Positions 5,626-8,308 of a DNA stretch of 8,308 nucleotides are shown here, piece after piece (positions within the stretch are counted from its first letter, which is position 1; every line of letters starts with the position of its first letter). The stretch comes from JBGPGW01 sp041484095 (GTDB taxonomy: Bacteria; Pseudomonadota; Alphaproteobacteria; CADEGL01). The position numbers were made by a program, and so were the translations under genes. A model generated the notes under the pieces. That model searched no databases. It saw only the letters and a program-made list of their open reading frames with translations, and was not told where the DNA came from. The stretch spans positions 1 through 8,308 of the forward strand of contig JBGPGW010000156.1 in NCBI GenBank assembly GCA_041484095.1, read 5' to 3'.

Positions 5626-6510
5626 TCAGGGCCGCAGCGACACGCCGGTCGTCTTCTCGAGAAGCTGGACCGAGGCAAGACAATCCGCGCCGTCGCCATA
5701 CTGCCCGCGTGCACGCTCCATCCAGGCGCCGACGAACGTGGCGAGATCGAGCGGCAGGCCGAGCGACTGGCCGAGGCCGAGCGTCAAGCGCATGTCTTTG
5801 CAGGCCAGCGCGATCGAAAACGTCGTGTTGTAGGACCCGTCGAAGATCTTGGGCGTGTCCACTTCCGACACGAAGCTGCCGCCGTAGCTCGAGTTGATGG
5901 CGTCCGAGAGGGCCCGCAGATCGAGCCCGGCCTGCTTGCCGATCATGAGCCCCTCGGCCAGGGCCAGCTCGTGCACGAAACACAGCATGTTGGTGATGAG
6001 CTTGGCGGTGAGCGCCGAACCCAAGGGACCGAGGAAGATGTGCTTGTCGCCGATGCCGGCGAGCACGGGGCGCCGTTTCTCGAAGACCGCGCGGGCGCCC
6101 GCGACGAAGATCGTGATCTTGCCCTTGTAGGCGTTCTTGACCCCGCCGGTGACCGGGCATTCGAGCGTCGTGGCTCCCCGCGCGACCACGAGCGAATCGA
6201 GCCGGCGGAGCTGGTCGATGTCGGTCGTGCTCATCTCGATCCAGGTGGCACCCCGCCGCAGGGTCTCGAGCACGCCCTGCGCACCTTCCATGGCGGTCCG
6301 CACCTCGGGCGGGCCGGGCAAGGAGGTGATGACGACGTCGGCTTCCGCCGCCGCCTCGGCCGGGCTCGCCGCCCAGCGCGCGCCCTTGGCCAAGAGGGGT
6401 GAGGCCTTCTCGCGGACGAGATCATGGAGGACGAGCGCAAACCCCGCCGCCACAAGATTCTGCGCTATGGGAAAACCGATATTGCCGAGACCGATGAAGG
6501 CGATGGTCAT
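5626..6510 (-). CDS. NAD(P)-dependent beta-hydroxyacid dehydrogenase (3-hydroxyisobutyrate dehydrogenase family)
   Basis: A cytosolic oxidoreductase of 294 residues, the usual length for this family, which oxidises beta-hydroxyacids such as 3-hydroxyisobutyrate or reduces the matching semialdehydes. The N-terminal Rossmann domain opens with IAFIGLGNIGFPIAQNL (GxGxxG at residues 7-12). The substrate-binding signature appears as CPVTGGVKNAYKG (118-130), with T121-G122-G123 where many relatives have SGG. The catalytic lysine is K170 in LTAKLITN, with N174 one turn later, and K238-D239 in the KDMRLTL block matches the conserved C-terminal motif. The ATG at 6510 is chosen because AAAGGAGG precedes it at ideal spacing. 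A longer frame to 6570 adds only an Arg/Pro-rich stretch. It lies 112 bases downstream of the M24 gene on the same strand. The actual substrate (3-hydroxyisobutyrate, 3-hydroxypropionate, tartronate semialdehyde and others) cannot be fixed from sequence alone. Confidence 0.92.
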   Translation of the reverse strand: MTIAFIGLGNIGFPIAQNLVAAGFALVLHDLVREKASPLLAKGARWAASPAEAAAEADVVITSLPGPPEVRTAMEGAQGVLETLRRGATWIEMSTTDIDQLRRLDSLVVARGATTLECPVTGGVKNAYKGKITIFVAGARAVFEKRRPVLAGIGDKHIFLGPLGSALTAKLITNMLCFVHELALAEGLMIGKQAGLDLRALSDAINSSYGGSFVSEVDTPKIFDGSYNTTFSIALACKDMRLTLGLGQSLGLPLDLATFVGAWMERARGQYGDGADCLASVQLLEKTTGVSLRP

Positions 6511-6516
6511 GCCGAT

Positions 6517-6524
6517 CCTCCTTT
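6517..6524 (-). promoter_or_regulatory. Strong ribosome binding site of the dehydrogenase gene
   Basis: Read on the minus strand this is AAAGGAGG, six bases before ATG at 6510. It is the best Shine-Dalgarno match in the window and decides the start against the upstream in-frame codon at 6570. Confidence 0.85.
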
Positions 6525-6570
6525 GACGGGGCGATCGCGGACGAACGCGCGAGACAGGCGCCCGCGACAT

Positions 6571-6594
6571 CGCGCGGCGGCAGGCCGCCGCGCG
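6571..6594. other. Perfect 11-bp-arm hairpin between the M24 and dehydrogenase genes
   Basis: CGCGCGGCGGC and GCCGCCGCGCG are exact reverse complements separated by AG, giving a very stable GC stem in either strand's RNA. It lies 28 bases downstream of the M24 stop on the minus strand and 60 bases before the dehydrogenase start. There is no T-tract, so it may stop RNase degradation or set different mRNA levels for the two genes rather than terminate fully. The dehydrogenase ribosome binding site lies outside it. Confidence 0.6.
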
Positions 6595-6622
6595 TGCCGG
6601 CGGGACCCGCGCATCGGGCGCG

Positions 6623-7894
6623 CTAGGCCAGCAACTCGTCCTCGAAGGGATATTTGTCGAGCGGGATGCAGCCTGTCTTGGTCACCAGCACCTGGCGCTC
6701 GAGCTTGACGCCTTCGTAGCCGCCCTCGGCACCCATGTAGCTTTCGATGCAGAGCGTCATGTTCTCCTCGATGACGCCGTCATACCCGCCCGCGGCGAAA
6801 TCCTGGGGGTAGTAAATGCCGGGCCACTCGTCGCACATGCCGATGCCGTGGGCGATGAAGGGATAGCGGTTGGCGTGATAGTGCTTCGGCGGCTTGAACG
6901 ATTTTTTCGTGAAGTCGCGGAACGAGAGCCCGGCCCGCACGAGCGCCATGTTGTGGTTCACCTCTTCGTAGGCGAGCTTATAGAGGTCGCGCTGGGCGCG
7001 GGTCGGCTTGCCCGGCCCCGAATGCCACGTCCGCGAGATGTCCGCGCAATAGCCGAACGGCCCCACCATGTCGGTGTCGAAGGCGACGAGTTCGCTCGGA
7101 CGGATGACCCGGTCGCTCGATTCCTGCGACCAGGGATTGGCGCGATCGCCCACGGACATGAGGCGCGCGTCGATCCATTCACCGCCCATGGCAATATTGG
7201 TGCCGTAGAGAATCGACCACAGCTCGTTCTCCGTCATGCCGGGCCGCATGGCGTCGCGCATCTCGGTCATGCCCACTTCGGCGGTCATCAGCGCCACATT
7301 CATGCACATGATCTCCTCGGCGCTCTTGATCGCGCGGGCGCGTTCGAGGGGCATTTGTGCGTAGGACAATTTGACATTCTGCGCCGCGAGCGCATCGGCG
7401 ACGGTGGGATCGAGCTTGTCGATCGCGATGCGCGCGCCGCGCCCGGCATGGGTCTTGACGAGCGCCGCGATCTCCTTGGCGAAGACCTTCGCGTGCTCAT
7501 CGTGACGCTGGCCGTTGTAGAAGAAGTTGAGCGGGACGATCGGCCTCAGCTCGTCGATCGTCTCGAGGCCGGCCGCGACGTGGCGATAGTCCTTGCCCTC
7601 GAACAGGATCACGGGACCATTCACGGCGATGAACACATAGCGGCTGGGAAAATGCATGATGAACGCCGAATGGTTCCGGCTGCCGGTCGCGTAGCGGATG
7701 TTGATGGGATCGAACAGCACGGCGGCGCCGAGCCCGGCCTTCCTGAGCTCCGCCCGCACGCGACCCAGGCGATAGGCGCGGAGCCTGGCCATGTCGATGC
7801 GCGCTTCCGTATCCGACAGCGTCATGACCGGCGTCGTGCGCGCCGCCCGCTCCATGGCCAACTCCGATGCCCGCTTGCCCTGCTTCTTCGCCAT
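6623..7894 (-). CDS. M24-fold metalloenzyme of DddP type, candidate DMSP lyase
   Basis: A 423-residue pita-bread-fold (M24) protein: N-terminal domain to about residue 190 (FDPINIRYATGSRN near 61-74), then the metal-binding domain. The dinuclear-site ligands would be D273 and D275 (AFDTDMVG), D285 (YCADISRT), H349 (AHGIGMCDEWP), E384 (CIESY) and E399 (KLERQ). Classical M24 peptidases have 11 residues between the two Asp ligands and a much longer gap between the two Glu ligands. Here the gaps are 10 (or 12 from D273) and 15. These gaps, plus Y344 and D355, reproduce with a constant offset of 22 the residues I recall for Ruegeria DddP (D295, D297, D307, Y366, H371, D377, E406, E421). DddP cleaves dimethylsulfoniopropionate to dimethyl sulfide and acrylate. 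The ATG at 7894 follows AGGGGGAGG at good spacing. An unusual Xaa-Pro peptidase homologue remains the alternative. M24 fold about 0.95, DddP activity about 0.55. Confidence 0.9.
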   Translation of the reverse strand: MAKKQGKRASELAMERAARTTPVMTLSDTEARIDMARLRAYRLGRVRAELRKAGLGAAVLFDPINIRYATGSRNHSAFIMHFPSRYVFIAVNGPVILFEGKDYRHVAAGLETIDELRPIVPLNFFYNGQRHDEHAKVFAKEIAALVKTHAGRGARIAIDKLDPTVADALAAQNVKLSYAQMPLERARAIKSAEEIMCMNVALMTAEVGMTEMRDAMRPGMTENELWSILYGTNIAMGGEWIDARLMSVGDRANPWSQESSDRVIRPSELVAFDTDMVGPFGYCADISRTWHSGPGKPTRAQRDLYKLAYEEVNHNMALVRAGLSFRDFTKKSFKPPKHYHANRYPFIAHGIGMCDEWPGIYYPQDFAAGGYDGVIEENMTLCIESYMGAEGGYEGVKLERQVLVTKTGCIPLDKYPFEDELLA

Positions 7895-7900
7895 CACCGC

Positions 7901-7909
7901 CCTCCCCCT
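7901..7909 (-). promoter_or_regulatory. Ribosome binding site that fixes the M24 gene start
   Basis: On the minus strand this reads AGGGGGAGG, six bases before ATG at 7894. In-frame ATGs at 7912 and 7972 have no comparable site, and the extra residues they would add look unlike the family. Confidence 0.75.
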
Positions 7910-7978
7910 CATGATCACACCCGGCCATGCGCCGCCGCGGGCGATGTTCCCCCAGTGCCGCGCGGCCTGCAAGCGTCA

Positions 7979-7995
7979 CGGCCGTCTCGCGGCCG
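7979..7995. terminator. Small GC hairpin after the right-edge gene
   Basis: CGGCCG-TCTCG-CGGCCG forms a 6-bp stem with a 5-base loop, nine bases past the stop of the membrane-protein gene on the minus strand. No T-tract follows, so terminator function is only suggested by position. Confidence 0.3.
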
Positions 7996-8004
7996 CCGGA
8001 CGCC

Positions 8005-8307
8005 TCAACGCCCCGGGACATGCAGAACGCGGGTGCTCTTCTTGAGCGTGCGCAGGATCAGGAACAGAACGAGAGCCGAAACAAAGACGAGGAGGACGAC
8101 CCGATCCTCCGTGAGCCAACTCCGATACGGCACGCCTTCGACAAGCATTTCCTCGATGGCGCTGAGTGCGACGAAGCTGGCGGCAGAGGCCAGCAAGCCC
8201 GGATATTCGCGCCGGAGGACGGTTCGCAGCGAGAACCGCGCTTCCGTCCGCCGCCACGCGTTGGGGCGGGGGACGAAGATGGGGGTCTTCGCGGCCCAGG
8301 TCTCGAA
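8005..8307 (-). CDS. Unrecognised membrane protein, C-terminal 100 residues only
   Basis: The frame is open from the right edge (first full codon at 8307) to a TGA at 8005-8007, so the 5' part lies outside the window. The visible part is a basic, aromatic segment beginning FETWAAKTPIFVPRPNAWRR, then a moderately hydrophobic helix (GLLASAASFVALSAIEEML, about residues 37-55), and one clear transmembrane helix (VVLLVFVSALVLFLILRTL) near residues 71-89. A short basic tail ends in VLHVPGR. A TTG at 8196 lies in the middle of this continuous coding stretch and is not a credible start. I do not recognise the family. It reads in the same direction as the M24 gene, with 110 bases between them, so co-transcription is possible but not shown. 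Confidence 0.6.
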   Translation of the reverse strand, partial: FETWAAKTPIFVPRPNAWRRTEARFSLRTVLRREYPGLLASAASFVALSAIEEMLVEGVPYRSWLTEDRVVLLVFVSALVLFLILRTLKKSTRVLHVPGR

Positions 8308-8308
8308 C

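Noticed and set aside
6511..6570. N-terminal extension of the dehydrogenase to 6570
   Set aside because: It would add an Arg/Pro-rich segment before the Rossmann strand and ignore the near-perfect AAAGGAGG before ATG at 6510.
7895..7972. N-terminal extension of the M24 protein to ATG at 7972 or 7912
   Set aside because: Neither start has a ribosome binding site, whereas AGGGGGAGG stands six bases before ATG at 7894. The extra residues do not look like the family.

Overview
The window is GC-rich, with third positions dominated by G and C, GTG start usage, and purine-rich Shine-Dalgarno sequences. The protein families, an NhaA of standard length and a short stem-loop repeat with a GAGCCYGTCGA loop together suggest an alphaproteobacterial chromosome. 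That assignment is an inference and no lineage below class is claimed. Both ends of the window cut through genes.

Layout, left half (plus strand). The first 1.3 kb is the body of an amidase-signature hydrolase whose N-terminus lies off the left edge. Directly after its stop is a decayed left end of an IS5-type insertion sequence that keeps about 30 codons of transposase. Two 15-bp dyads follow, and then a complete glutathione S-transferase-like gene with a terminator-like hairpin after it. A stretch of about 0.4 kb has no recognisable gene. A full-length NhaA Na+/H+ antiporter comes next, with all the known key charged residues. Two REP-like stem-loops in inverted orientation separate nhaA from a two-gene operon: a polysaccharide-deacetylase-family enzyme of the PuuE/HpPgdA type and a DUF924 protein, joined by a 4-bp ATGA overlap.

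Layout, right half (minus strand). Genes run leftwards and converge on the DUF924 gene, with only 24 bases between the two stops. From the right edge they are: the C-terminal 100 residues of an unrecognised membrane protein; an M24-fold metalloenzyme whose metal and active-site residues have the spacing I recall for the DMSP lyase DddP rather than that of M24 peptidases; and a beta-hydroxyacid dehydrogenase of the 3-hydroxyisobutyrate dehydrogenase family. A perfect 11-bp-arm hairpin lies between the last two.

How they fit together. The right half could be a small catabolic unit. DddP would release dimethyl sulfide and acrylate from DMSP, and a hydroxyacid dehydrogenase could act on 3-hydroxypropionate derived from acrylate. 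This is a hypothesis: no DMSP transporter, acrylate-CoA ligase or acryloyl-CoA reductase is visible here. The left half looks like ordinary accessory metabolism (amide hydrolysis, GST, cation homeostasis) with a trace of past transposition. I saw no CRISPR array, tRNA, rRNA, phage or defence system.
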